From assembly GCF_028745515.1 (NCBI RefSeq), contig NZ_JAQZSG010000004.1, positions 1 through 64,000 on the forward strand: 64,000 nt of DNA, in the 5' to 3' direction. The stretch comes from Paenibacillus thermotolerans. GTDB taxonomy: Bacteria; Bacillota; Bacilli; Paenibacillales; YIM-B00363. The position numbers and the translations under genes are program-made. Below the pieces are notes generated by a model, which made no database searches, was not told the DNA's origin, and worked only from the letters and a program-made list of their open reading frames with translations. Below are positions 53,129 through 62,240 of this stretch, piece by piece (positions within the stretch are counted from its first letter, which is position 1; the number at the start of each line of letters is the position of its first letter).

Positions 53129-53500
53129 GTGCAATCACTCATTAATAAGGTGCATTATTTCAAAATCCCGGTTTCCGATGTGAAACAAGCTGCGGATTGG
53201 TATTCTACGGTTCTGGGTTTCCGGCAGCAGTTTGTCGACGAGGAAGAAGGCGTTGCCAGATTGGAGATCGAAGAGGGGCCGTTTATTATCCTCGTTAAGG
53301 CGGATAGCGGCAGCCGATGCAACATCATCGTAAACAACGAACCGCAGCAAATCGTCACTTTCACAAGCCAAAGGATCGACGATTTATACGCCGTGATGGT
53401 ATCGCATCAGGTGAAGGTCACCGATAAGGAAAGCGACGAGTGGTCGCGGTTTTTTAAGTTTTACGATGCAGACGGCAATATGTTCCTTGTTCATAGTTAA
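53129..53500 (+). CDS. VOC-family protein 4
   Basis: 123 residues, full-size VOC unit: VHYFKIPVSDVKQAADWYST, GPFIILVKADSG, TFTSQRIDDLYAVMVSHQVK and FFKFYDADGNMFLVHS. GTG start at 53129 after AAGGAGAG. Shares the closing DXDGNMF segment with the shortened VOC protein upstream, suggesting duplication. Confidence 0.85.
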   Translation: MQSLINKVHYFKIPVSDVKQAADWYSTVLGFRQQFVDEEEGVARLEIEEGPFIILVKADSGSRCNIIVNNEPQQIVTFTSQRIDDLYAVMVSHQVKVTDKESDEWSRFFKFYDADGNMFLVHS

Positions 53501-53552
53501 TAGTTAATAGATTGTTCCAAGTATGCGATGAAAGCCGGAGGAATGGTGTAAA

Positions 53553-54002
53553 ATGGAAAGAACGACGAAAACGATGATCGACCGAAAATCCGGATTTGAG
53601 CTGGAGGATCATCGGAATGAAAAGTTCGGAATGATAACGTTTCAAGGCGCGGAGTTCGGCGGAGTCGATATGAGAAACACTACGTTCGGTCACGTGAACT
53701 TTGTAGAATCGAAGTGGGAGCACATTTATTTCTCAAACGTACATATCAACATGATTCAAATGGGCGGGACCGTAATTGAAAATATTATTAGACCGGATGC
53801 GGAATCGAGCCGGTTGGACGAAGAACCCGGTACGGACGGATGGGTGAACGTTGAGCCGGTTGTATTCAAAACTAGCGATTTGAGCACGGCCGTCTTCGAT
53901 TCGTGCAATTTGTCGGGAGTCGAGATCAACAATTGCAATATAGAAGGTTTGAAAATTGACGGAGTCGATATTAAACTGTTGTTGGAGTCAGTAAAGAAGT
54001 AA
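53553..54002 (+). CDS. pentapeptide-repeat-like protein B
   Basis: 149 residues. Five-residue turns are seen in ITFQGAEFGGVDMRNTTFGH, VNFVESKWEHIYFSN and FDSCNLSGVEINNCNIEGLK, and the end IDGVDIKLLLESVKK parallels RINGVLIEDLLKQKAE of protein A, so the two are paralogues. Last gene of the sigma-factor operon; a terminator follows. Confidence 0.82.
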   Translation: MERTTKTMIDRKSGFELEDHRNEKFGMITFQGAEFGGVDMRNTTFGHVNFVESKWEHIYFSNVHINMIQMGGTVIENIIRPDAESSRLDEEPGTDGWVNVEPVVFKTSDLSTAVFDSCNLSGVEINNCNIEGLKIDGVDIKLLLESVKK

Positions 54003-54050
54003 AGTGAAAATCAATAGCGAGGTCAGACCGTCTTAATATATTGCCAACTG

Positions 54051-54075
54051 CCGCCCTCCTGTAGAGGGCGGTTTA
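54051..54075 (+). terminator. terminator of the ECF/VOC operon
   Basis: CCGCCCTC pairs with GAGGGCGG around CTGTA, followed by TTTAATTAT. Confidence 0.75.
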
Positions 54076-54178
54076 ATTATGCATTAAACGAGCAAGCGGC
54101 GGTCGCGTTGCGGGGACGGCTTTCCGTTTGGTATGCTATTAGTTACACCTTTTACCTTTTTTTTCGGGAGTTGTGCCA

Positions 54179-57019
54179 GTGCCAACGGCTAGCCGAAATA
54201 CACATACAGTTGAATATTTGGCCGAACAAATTGTGAAATTAGGCTTGTTTGTTCCGTCGGTCGACGATTCGGGCGATTCGGCCTCCGGTTCGCTGCGCGG
54301 GATGTGGAAGCCGCTGTGGGGCGACCCGGAAGTTGCGGAGCTGTGGGCGACTTGGAACGGATCCGATTCCTTGCCGGCGGAAGCGGTAAAGCGGCGGATC
54401 GAAGACGCCGTGGACCGGGCCGTTCGCGAGCGTCTCGGCGAGCGGGCGAGGAAAGAAGCGTATGAGGCGCTTCGTCCGAGATACGGCGTGCCGCATACGC
54501 CGCTGGAGGTGTGGGTCGCCGGCTTGCTCGGCGACGAGCGGGCCGACGCATCCGGTCTCGAGTGGATCGCGGAGGATATGGAGGCGTGGAACGACGCCGT
54601 CGTAGAATCCAGGCGGACGGCCGAGTACCGGATCGCCTTCGTGCTGCGGGAACCGGCCGATCCGGAGGTTCCCGGTGCGGCATGGCTGCTCGAGCCCGGC
54701 TTGCAGCCGGAGGACGCGCCGGGATCGTTCATCCCGGCGGAGGCGGTTTGGTCGGCCCCGGCGGCCGACCCGGTGTTTCGCCGCCGGACGTACCCGGCGG
54801 CAAGCGCCCGGCTCGCGGCCGGGCTCGCGAGCGCGGCGGCGGTGTACCCGCCGCTCCTTCGCGCAGCCCCGGCTTACGCGCCGAAGCATTGCCGCCTCGC
54901 CCCGGAGGAGGCGGCGGAGCTGCTCGAGCACGGTGCGCATGAGCTCGAGCTGAAAGGCTTCACCGTCTTCCTGCCCGACTGGTGGAAGCAGCCTGCGCCG
55001 ATCGGCGTGGCGCTCCGCGTGACGGAGCCGCCGGCCAACGCAGGCGGCGCATTTCCCGCAGCCGGCGATACCGCCGAGCCGTCCCCGGCCGCACGCGCGC
55101 ATCTGGGGCTGTCCACCCTGCTGTCGTACCGGAGCGAGCTGACGATCGGCGGCGAAGCGGCGGATGAGCGGCAGCTCGAAGCGATTGTAAACGCATCGCT
55201 GCCGATGCAGCAGCATAACGGAAAGTGGTTTCGCCTTACGTCCAAGGTAAAGGATGCCGTTCGTCGGTTTGCCGCAGGCAACGATCGTGCCGGCGAGCTT
55301 TCATGGGCGGAAATGATCCACTTGGCGCTGTCCCAAGACATGGGAGAAGCAAGGACATCGAACCAAACGCGCGGACGAAGCGCGACCAGTGGCGATATGC
55401 CGATCACCGGCATTTTTGCAAACGAAAGGCTGGAATCGTATATTCGGTCGCTGCAATCGCTTCGGACGCCGGACGCTGGGACGGAAACGGCTCGCGACCC
55501 CGTTCTGCCCCAGCCGCCGGAGCTCAAAGGCTCGCTTCGCGAATATCAGCGGAGAGGCTTTACGTGGCTGATTCGGCTGAGAGAGCTCGGCTTCGGAGCG
55601 TGCCTCGCCGACGATATGGGCTTGGGGAAAACGGTGCAATGGATCGCCTATGCGCTTTACAGCCGCCGCACGTCGCCGACGACGCCAGCAACGTCGGCAA
55701 CACCGTCGCCCTTGCTGCTGATTTGCCCGACATCGGTGCTTGGCAACTGGGAACGGGAGCTGGAAAGGTTTGCGCCTTCGCTGTCGGTACACCTGCATTA
55801 CGGCCCGCAGCGGGCGAAAGGTGCGTCCTTCCAAGCGAAAGCGGAAGCGCATGACGTCGTGCTGACGTCCTATTCCACCGCGCTGAGGGACCGGAAATCG
55901 TTTGCAGCCGTCCAATGGGACGCAGTGACGCTCGATGAGGCGCAATATATTAAGAATGCGGGCACCCAGCTTGCCCGCTTCGTCCGAACGCTAGCGAGCG
56001 CTCACCGGATTGCCATGACCGGAACGCCGATCGAGAACCGGCTGTCCGATCTGTGGTCCATCTTCGAATGGATCAACCCCGGTTACTTGGGCTCGGAGCG
56101 CTCGTTCAAGTCGAAATACGCGGTGCCGATCGAACGCCACCGGAACGAAGCAACGGCGGAAAAGCTGCACAAGCTCATTCAGCCGTTCGTCCTTCGCCGG
56201 GTAAAAACCGATCCTGCCGTCATCAACGATCTTCCGGAGAAGCTTGAGCTTACGAGCCTGTGCGCTTTAACGAAAACCCAAGCGGAGCTGTACCGCAGCG
56301 AAGTGGACCGATTGGCGCGCACGCTGGAAACCGCGTCGGGCATGGCGCGAAGAGGAGCCATTCTTTCGGCGATTACGCGGCTGAAGCAAATTTGCAACGA
56401 ACCGGCGCACGCGTTGAAGCGGCCGACGATCGGAAAGCCGGATTCCGGGAAACTGCTGCGTCTTACGGAGCTGCTCGCCGAATCGAGAGAGAGCGGGGAA
56501 CGGTGCGTCATCTTCACCCAATACGCCGCAATGGCTAATTTGCTCAAGCAATATTTGGAGCGCACGCGTCCCGAACGCATTGAAGTTATTACCGGACGGA
56601 CGCCTGCCAAGGAACGGGAACGCATCGTCCGATCGTTCCAGGAAGAGGAAGACGGCCCGGCCGTCCTCGTTCTGTCGCTGAAAACCGGCGGCTTCGGACT
56701 AAACCTGACGAGAGCGACCCGGCTCATTCATTATGACCGCTGGTGGAACCCGGCGGCGGAGCGGCAGGCGACGGACCGCATTTACCGGATCGGCCAAAAG
56801 TCCGACGTTGAAATATGGAAGCTGATTACGAAAGGCACGCTGGAGGAGTCGATCGACAGGCTGCTCCAGGAGAAGGAGCGGCTTTCCGAAGGCGTTGTCG
56901 GCTCCGGCGAGCGTTGGCTGACGGAGTGGAACGACGACGAATTGAAACAGCTGCTCACGCTTCGGCAAGAAATCGTGTTCGAGGACGAAACGGAGCTTGG
57001 AGGCACGTATGCGAGATAA
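54179..57019 (+). CDS. SNF2-family helicase (YwqA/RapA-like)
   Basis: 946 residues. The N-terminal ~440 residues hold a GC-rich, low-complexity region and the SNF2-associated part (DUF3670-like: WAEMIHLALSQDMGEAR). The ATPase core has LREYQRRGFTWLIRLRELGFGA, Walker A DDMGLGKT (~480), DEAQ box LDEAQYIKN, TGTPIENR and motif VI RQATDRIYRIGQ. GTG at 54179 fits the GGGAG at eight bases better than GTG at 54173. Such enzymes move along double-stranded DNA or displace proteins. Overlaps the SWIM gene by 11 bp, first gene of a four-gene unit. Confidence 0.92.
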   Translation: MPTASRNTHTVEYLAEQIVKLGLFVPSVDDSGDSASGSLRGMWKPLWGDPEVAELWATWNGSDSLPAEAVKRRIEDAVDRAVRERLGERARKEAYEALRPRYGVPHTPLEVWVAGLLGDERADASGLEWIAEDMEAWNDAVVESRRTAEYRIAFVLREPADPEVPGAAWLLEPGLQPEDAPGSFIPAEAVWSAPAADPVFRRRTYPAASARLAAGLASAAAVYPPLLRAAPAYAPKHCRLAPEEAAELLEHGAHELELKGFTVFLPDWWKQPAPIGVALRVTEPPANAGGAFPAAGDTAEPSPAARAHLGLSTLLSYRSELTIGGEAADERQLEAIVNASLPMQQHNGKWFRLTSKVKDAVRRFAAGNDRAGELSWAEMIHLALSQDMGEARTSNQTRGRSATSGDMPITGIFANERLESYIRSLQSLRTPDAGTETARDPVLPQPPELKGSLREYQRRGFTWLIRLRELGFGACLADDMGLGKTVQWIAYALYSRRTSPTTPATSATPSPLLLICPTSVLGNWERELERFAPSLSVHLHYGPQRAKGASFQAKAEAHDVVLTSYSTALRDRKSFAAVQWDAVTLDEAQYIKNAGTQLARFVRTLASAHRIAMTGTPIENRLSDLWSIFEWINPGYLGSERSFKSKYAVPIERHRNEATAEKLHKLIQPFVLRRVKTDPAVINDLPEKLELTSLCALTKTQAELYRSEVDRLARTLETASGMARRGAILSAITRLKQICNEPAHALKRPTIGKPDSGKLLRLTELLAESRESGERCVIFTQYAAMANLLKQYLERTRPERIEVITGRTPAKERERIVRSFQEEEDGPAVLVLSLKTGGFGLNLTRATRLIHYDRWWNPAAERQATDRIYRIGQKSDVEIWKLITKGTLEESIDRLLQEKERLSEGVVGSGERWLTEWNDDELKQLLTLRQEIVFEDETELGGTYAR

Positions 57020-57602
57020 CATCGTCAAACCGGAACTGCTGATCGCTCCCGGGATCGTCGAAGGCGAAATCGAAGACGCACCGTCAAGAAAATATACGGC
57101 GAAGTGGACGATTCCGCAGTACACCGCAGAAGAGAAGGAACGCATCGTTGACTCGCTGTCCTCCGACGCGTTTCTCTACGGGCGATGGTTGACAGGCGCG
57201 ATGACGGAGCAAGACCGGAAAGCTGCCGGAGCGGCGGAGGACGGCTGGCAGTCCAGCTGCAATTGCGGGAGGAACCAGCCTTGCAGACATGCCGTTTCGA
57301 TTCTATTCCGCTTGCGCGAGCAAGCTAAGATCAAGCCTTGGACTTGGCTCGACGTACGCGGCTTTAGCTTAGAGGATGCTTCGCAAGCCGTACATCAGCG
57401 AAGACGCACAATGATTCGAACGCACTCGGAGCCGCCGGAATACGAGAGCGAGCTCCCGCTTCGCATCGGGCAGGAAACGCCTGCAGCGTCCCCGATCGCG
57501 CCGCATGCCGAGGACCCGCCGTTCTGGAACCGGGACGTCGCGTTCGCGGAGTGGCTTGAAACGATATACACGCGCAGCAGGAAAGGGGAGTCTCCCAGTT
57601 GA
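57009..57602 (+). CDS. SWIM zinc-finger protein (YwqB-like)
   Basis: 197 residues. SWIM motif CNCGRNQPCRH (CXCX5CXH, ~88-98) within a fold of about 150 residues, as in YwqB. Proline-rich C-terminal third (SEPPEYESELPL ... AEDPPFWNRDV). The SNF2-SWIM pair is conserved in Bacillota and the two products are thought to work together. ATG at 57009 has GGAGG six bases upstream. Next gene overlaps by four bases. Confidence 0.9.
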   Translation: MRDNIVKPELLIAPGIVEGEIEDAPSRKYTAKWTIPQYTAEEKERIVDSLSSDAFLYGRWLTGAMTEQDRKAAGAAEDGWQSSCNCGRNQPCRHAVSILFRLREQAKIKPWTWLDVRGFSLEDASQAVHQRRRTMIRTHSEPPEYESELPLRIGQETPAASPIAPHAEDPPFWNRDVAFAEWLETIYTRSRKGESPS

Positions 57603-59509
57603 ACCGTGTCACGGAAGGCTGGCTTCGACGGTTTATCCATGCCTACAAAAACGCATCCTTCATGGACAAAATGACCGCGGTGCGCCAAGAGACGAATCCG
57701 TATTACTTGCTTGAGTGGCTGATCATGTCCGAAGAAGAGTCAAGCGAGTTTTGGCTCGGCTGGGAAGGCGAGCGGACCGCGGGAGTCGAGAAGGGAAGCT
57801 TGACGGGAATCGCCGACTTTGTTCAGTATGACCTCGGGTATGAGCTCATCTTCGGCGTTCCGCTCGACCATGCCCGTCTTACTTTGCTTCGGACCGCGTC
57901 TAACGATCTCGCGCAATTTTACGGCAAAGAGCGTTGGGAAGCAGGGGTAGAGAGGCTTCAAAGCGAAATAAAATATAATCTCGAGCGTCATGGGGCATAC
58001 AAGAAGGCGTTACAAGCGGAGCTCGCGAAGCTCGATAAGGAATGCAAGGAAGAGAAACGCGGGATTGAAGAACAATGGGGCGAAGAAAGCTTCGAAGAAG
58101 ATTTGAAGGCGGAGCTCAAATCGGTGGAACTGCGGTACGAACGGCGGAAGAAGGAAGCGCCGTCCAAGCTGCTTCGCGGCGCATTCCTAAAGGACCGCAT
58201 GCTCCAATATATCGTTCACCGCGGTATCCCGCGCCCGTATGAACGAACTGCGGCAATTTGCGACAGCTTGCTGCTCCCGCCCGGCGCTGTCGCCGCCGAT
58301 CAATGGATGGCTTGGGCGGAAAGCGGGGATGTGTCCGGCATAGGGGGATGGCTGTCGGCTAACCGCGGAGAGGCGCAGCTGTTCTCCGGCTGGCTGGCTT
58401 CGTTCATCAGCAAAAGCGAAATGACCCGAAGCGCAATCGATCCGGCTGGCCGTCAGCGCTTTGCGCTGAAATTGGCCGCGGATGTGCACGATCGGGAACC
58501 GGAGCTGGCTCAATCGGTCATCTCCGCCGTCTTTCAGGCGTCCGGAATGGAAGAGGCGTTGTTTGAGCAAGCAAAAGATAGCCATTCCGGGCTGTTTTCG
58601 CTGCTCATCCGGTCGGCATTGCCCGCCCCCGAACGAAGGAAGCTGCTTCGGGAGGGCGTGCTGCTAACCCATTGGGACACCTTCGCCGCCCTTTTTGCGC
58701 AGGCGGCGCCGGAGACCGAATTCGACCGTTTGGCGTGGGTGTTTTGCCTCGATCCGGAAAGCTTGCAGCAGCGGCTGCTGCGCAGCCAAACCGGGGAAGC
58801 GGCGGTCACGCCGGAAGACATTATCCGCAAGCTTTGCCGGCTGTTCGCCGAAGGCATCCGCCGAGGCGTCGACCAAGAGCTGATCGTTTCGTTTTACGCT
58901 TATTTGGCTAAACATGATAAAGAAGCGTTCTACTCCTTCGTTCATGGAACGAAGGCGCTGCCCGAGGCGCTGCCGATGTTCGAGGTTCCGCCGCAAACGC
59001 TGTCGCCGCTGTTTCGCGGAGACGGCATCCGGCAAGCGTCCGCGAGAAAGCATCTGCTCCAGCTGTTCTACGAATGGCTTGAGCAGGGCAGCTTCAAGCT
59101 TACGGAGCAAAGCGAGCGTCAGCTTACGCAGCTGGCGGGCGTTCTTGCAAGCGATAAGCGCGCGGCCGTGAACGGCTGGCTGCAGCGGCACGAGAACGAC
59201 TGGCGGAAATTTCGCGGCGGCGAAGGCGATTTTCCGTTTACGCGGCTGTTGAAATTTCGCTGGCTCGGCACGAAAGAGGACCCGAAGGAGCAGCATGCGG
59301 CCGTGGAGGAATGGCTGAAGCGCAGCGGCGATTGGGTTCAGTTTGAAACGGATACGCCGCTGTCGGACAAGGGAATGCAGTATCGAATCGTTCGTCCGGG
59401 CGCCGTGGATGCGGAAAGCGGCGATCTGCTCGCCCGGGTGCTTGTAAGAGCGGAGTGGGCGGACCAAAAGCAGGTGCGCAGTCTTTTAGACGATCTTAAA
59501 AATTTATAG
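57599..59509 (+). CDS. large protein of unknown family in the SNF2-Hsp70 unit
   Basis: 636 residues, no signal or membrane helix. The first ~110 residues are mixed (PYYLLEWLIMSEEESSEFWL), a charged coiled-coil follows (~118-195, EIKYNLERHGAYKKALQAEL, LDKECKEEKRGIEEQWGEES, FEEDLKAELKSVELRYERR), and the rest is alpha-helical with repeated amphipathic helices (LQRHENDWRKFRGGEGDF). I recognise no family. TTG at 57599 with GGGGAG upstream. Sits between SWIM and Hsp70, so it is a possible adaptor. Confidence 0.75.
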   Translation: MNRVTEGWLRRFIHAYKNASFMDKMTAVRQETNPYYLLEWLIMSEEESSEFWLGWEGERTAGVEKGSLTGIADFVQYDLGYELIFGVPLDHARLTLLRTASNDLAQFYGKERWEAGVERLQSEIKYNLERHGAYKKALQAELAKLDKECKEEKRGIEEQWGEESFEEDLKAELKSVELRYERRKKEAPSKLLRGAFLKDRMLQYIVHRGIPRPYERTAAICDSLLLPPGAVAADQWMAWAESGDVSGIGGWLSANRGEAQLFSGWLASFISKSEMTRSAIDPAGRQRFALKLAADVHDREPELAQSVISAVFQASGMEEALFEQAKDSHSGLFSLLIRSALPAPERRKLLREGVLLTHWDTFAALFAQAAPETEFDRLAWVFCLDPESLQQRLLRSQTGEAAVTPEDIIRKLCRLFAEGIRRGVDQELIVSFYAYLAKHDKEAFYSFVHGTKALPEALPMFEVPPQTLSPLFRGDGIRQASARKHLLQLFYEWLEQGSFKLTEQSERQLTQLAGVLASDKRAAVNGWLQRHENDWRKFRGGEGDFPFTRLLKFRWLGTKEDPKEQHAAVEEWLKRSGDWVQFETDTPLSDKGMQYRIVRPGAVDAESGDLLARVLVRAEWADQKQVRSLLDDLKNL

Positions 59510-59524
59510 CGAGGGGGATGCGCT

Positions 59525-61159
59525 TTGTCGGATATGCTGTATGTGGGCATTGATTTCGGTACGACCAACAGCTCTGTGGCGGTGCTCGATCCGATGACCG
59601 GACGCGTGGAGATGAAGCGGCTGGACGAAGGGGAGGAGCCGTATCTCATTCGCACGATTTTGTCCATGGGGACGGAGGGCGAATGGCTGATCGGCCACCA
59701 ATCGGCGGCGCTCGGCAAGCTGCGCGAGCGGTCGGTCCTGTCGCTGAAGACCGAGCTCCGAAGGTCGCCGGATTTCGCAATGACGATTGACGGAGAGCGT
59801 TACGGCATCGTGGAGCTGATTGCGATATTTTTAAGGGAGCTGCTGCGGCGGGCGGGCATCGAGCACCCGGAGCGGATCGAAAGACTTGCGTTATCGCTTC
59901 CGGTCAACTACGACGAACGCCGGAAATCGATGATGGAAGCGGCCGCCGAACGGCTCGGCTTGGAGCCGTCCCAAATATGGTTTCTGGACGAACCGGTGTC
60001 GGTGCTGTGGGATTGCCGGCTCATTCCGGCGAAGTATGCGCTCGTATTCGATTTCGGCGGCGGCACGCTCGATATGGCCGTTATGGATAAGGAAGAAACG
60101 CAGGACCACAGGCCGGCCGTCGTGTATCATCCGTATTTGGACCCTGAAGAAGACGACAGCAACCGCTATCACGGGAAGGTGATCGCCAAGCTGGGTCTTG
60201 ACCTCGGCGGGGACGATCTCGACGATTGCTTGGTGAAGCGGTTCGTCGAAATCGGCAAGTCGCAAGGCAATCCGGTGTGCGAATCGATTGCGCTGGAGCT
60301 GTTCGAGGATCCGGAACGGCTGCACAAGCTGAAGACGCATCCGAAGTATACGTTCTACCATCATCTCAAGTCGACGGCGGAAGCCGTCAAGCGCAAGCTT
60401 TCCCGCGAGTCCGAAGTCACTCTGGACATCCCTCCGCTGATGCCGGGCGTTGATGAAGGGATTGCCGGCGTCACCGTTACGGCGGAAGACTTTTTCCGGA
60501 TTACGGAGAAGCCGCGTCAGATCATGATGGACGGCATCAAGCGGCTGAACGATCAATTCGCGGCGTTAACCCGGCTAGGGCGCAAAGATATCGGCGCCGT
60601 GCTGCTGTCTGGCGGCAGCAGTCTCGTTCCGTTCGTTCCCGATGTGCTGGAGGAGCTGTATCCGAACGCAAGAATCGTGTGGGACGAGGAGCATCTGCAG
60701 ACGCGCATCGCCCGGGGAAACGCAAGATATACCCGCAGCGAAGCGGAATGGCTGGTGGGCGACGTCGTCAATACGTCGATCGGTATTTACAACCATGCCG
60801 GGAGGGAAACGATCGAGGTCATCGCGGCGACGGACATTTATCCGATTCGAAAGACGAAGCGGATCGCCACGATGAAGCCGAACCAAACCAAAATCGAGAT
60901 CGCTCCGATGGTGAAGCGGCAAGGCGCCGACAAATACGAGCCGCTGCAAAAATGGGGAAGGCCGATCGTATGGCGCATGAACATTCGGCCGCATCCGGGG
61001 ACGCATGACGTCAGCCGGATTACGATCACCTACGCGATCGATAAATCCCAAAGGCTCAAAGTAACCGCATATGACAATTTGTTCAAAAGCGAAATCGGCG
61101 TCGAGGAAATCGAGCTGGCGGACTCGGGCTGGAACGTGTCCGTCAAATCGAACGAATGA
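59525..61159 (+). CDS. Hsp70-like ATPase lacking the DnaK lid
   Basis: 544 residues. Nucleotide-binding domain: GIDFGTTNSSVAV (phosphate-1), FDFGGGTLDMAV (phosphate-2, ~176) and LSGGSSLVPFV (adenosine, ~361). A beta-rich tail from ~410 (GIYNHAGRETIEVIAATDIY, ITITYAIDKSQRLKVTAYDN) resembles the substrate-binding part, but the helical lid is missing and the protein ends at 544 (DnaK about 610). TTG start at 59525 after GAGGGGGA. Not the housekeeping dnaK, since grpE and dnaJ are not adjacent. Fourth gene of the SNF2 unit. Confidence 0.92.
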   Translation: MSDMLYVGIDFGTTNSSVAVLDPMTGRVEMKRLDEGEEPYLIRTILSMGTEGEWLIGHQSAALGKLRERSVLSLKTELRRSPDFAMTIDGERYGIVELIAIFLRELLRRAGIEHPERIERLALSLPVNYDERRKSMMEAAAERLGLEPSQIWFLDEPVSVLWDCRLIPAKYALVFDFGGGTLDMAVMDKEETQDHRPAVVYHPYLDPEEDDSNRYHGKVIAKLGLDLGGDDLDDCLVKRFVEIGKSQGNPVCESIALELFEDPERLHKLKTHPKYTFYHHLKSTAEAVKRKLSRESEVTLDIPPLMPGVDEGIAGVTVTAEDFFRITEKPRQIMMDGIKRLNDQFAALTRLGRKDIGAVLLSGGSSLVPFVPDVLEELYPNARIVWDEEHLQTRIARGNARYTRSEAEWLVGDVVNTSIGIYNHAGRETIEVIAATDIYPIRKTKRIATMKPNQTKIEIAPMVKRQGADKYEPLQKWGRPIVWRMNIRPHPGTHDVSRITITYAIDKSQRLKVTAYDNLFKSEIGVEEIELADSGWNVSVKSNE

Positions 61160-61188
61160 TATTACGGATTCATGAGGAGAGCGGTCCT

Positions 61189-62229
61189 ATGAACGAACCA
61201 TTACGAATGAACGAAGCATATGCCTTGGACGTGCTCGAACGTCTGCTGCGCTGTCCGAGCCCGACCGGCTATACGCATCTTGCGATGCGGCTTGTGGAGC
61301 AGGAATCGGCGAAGTTCGGCTTTACGGTACAAAATACAGCCAAGGGCGGCGGCGTCATTACGGTGCAGGGAGCGGAAGAGGGATCCGCAACGCTGCTTTC
61401 CGCGCATATCGATACGCTCGGCGCGATGGTGCGCTCGATTAAGAGCGCGGGTACGCTGCGGTTTACGCGCGTCGGCGGATTTATGATGCAGTCGATCGAG
61501 AACGAGTACTGCCTCATTCATACGCGCGGCGGACAAACGTATTCCGGCACGATTCTGACGACGAAGCCTTCGGTTCATGTGTACGAGGATGCGCGCGAGT
61601 TCAAGAGAGACGAAGGAAACTACGAGATTCGCCTTGACGAGCCCGTGCGTTCCAAGGAGGATGTGGAGGCGCTCGGCATTTCCGCGGGAGACGCGATCTC
61701 GTTCGATGCGCGGCCCGTGCTGCTTCCGAACGGCTTTATTAAATCGCGCCACTTGGACGATAAAGCGTCCGTGGCCGTGCTGCTGTCGCTGCTGGAGCAT
61801 TATGCGCGGACGAAAAGCAAGCCGCGGCGGACCGTAAAGCTGCTCGTTTCCAACTACGAAGAGATCGGACACGGCTCCTCCTATATTCCGGACGGAGTCG
61901 AGGAGATGATCGCCGTCGATATGGGCGCCATGGGGGACGACTTGAATTGCACGGAACGGGACGTATCGATCTGCGCGAAGGACTCCACCGGCCCTTACGA
62001 CTGGCACATGACGACAAGACTGATCGAGCTTGCCAAGGAGCACGGTTTGTCTTACGCGGTCGACATATATCCGAGCTACGGCTCCGACGCGTCGGCGGCG
62101 CTGCGCGGCGGACACAATATCCGTGCGGCGCTGGTCGGCCCGGGCGTACACGCCTCGCACGGCATGGAGCGGACGCACGTCGACGCGCTGCATCATACGT
62201 TTACGCTGCTTCTCGCTTACTTATCGTAG
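61189..62229 (+). CDS. M42-family metallo-aminopeptidase
   Basis: 346 residues. Co-catalytic metal sites: AHID (SAHIDTLGAM), HLDDKASVAVL, EEIGHG (Glu general base) and AVDMG, with the last His in VGPGVHASHG. Family members are dodecameric aminopeptidases acting on short peptides. ATG at 61189 after GAGGAGAG; the in-frame ATG at 61156 overlaps the Hsp70 end. May share the Hsp70 transcript, 29 bases away, but function suggests an independent gene. Confidence 0.9.
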   Translation: MNEPLRMNEAYALDVLERLLRCPSPTGYTHLAMRLVEQESAKFGFTVQNTAKGGGVITVQGAEEGSATLLSAHIDTLGAMVRSIKSAGTLRFTRVGGFMMQSIENEYCLIHTRGGQTYSGTILTTKPSVHVYEDAREFKRDEGNYEIRLDEPVRSKEDVEALGISAGDAISFDARPVLLPNGFIKSRHLDDKASVAVLLSLLEHYARTKSKPRRTVKLLVSNYEEIGHGSSYIPDGVEEMIAVDMGAMGDDLNCTERDVSICAKDSTGPYDWHMTTRLIELAKEHGLSYAVDIYPSYGSDASAALRGGHNIRAALVGPGVHASHGMERTHVDALHHTFTLLLAYLS

Positions 62230-62240
62230 AGGCTTCCGCA

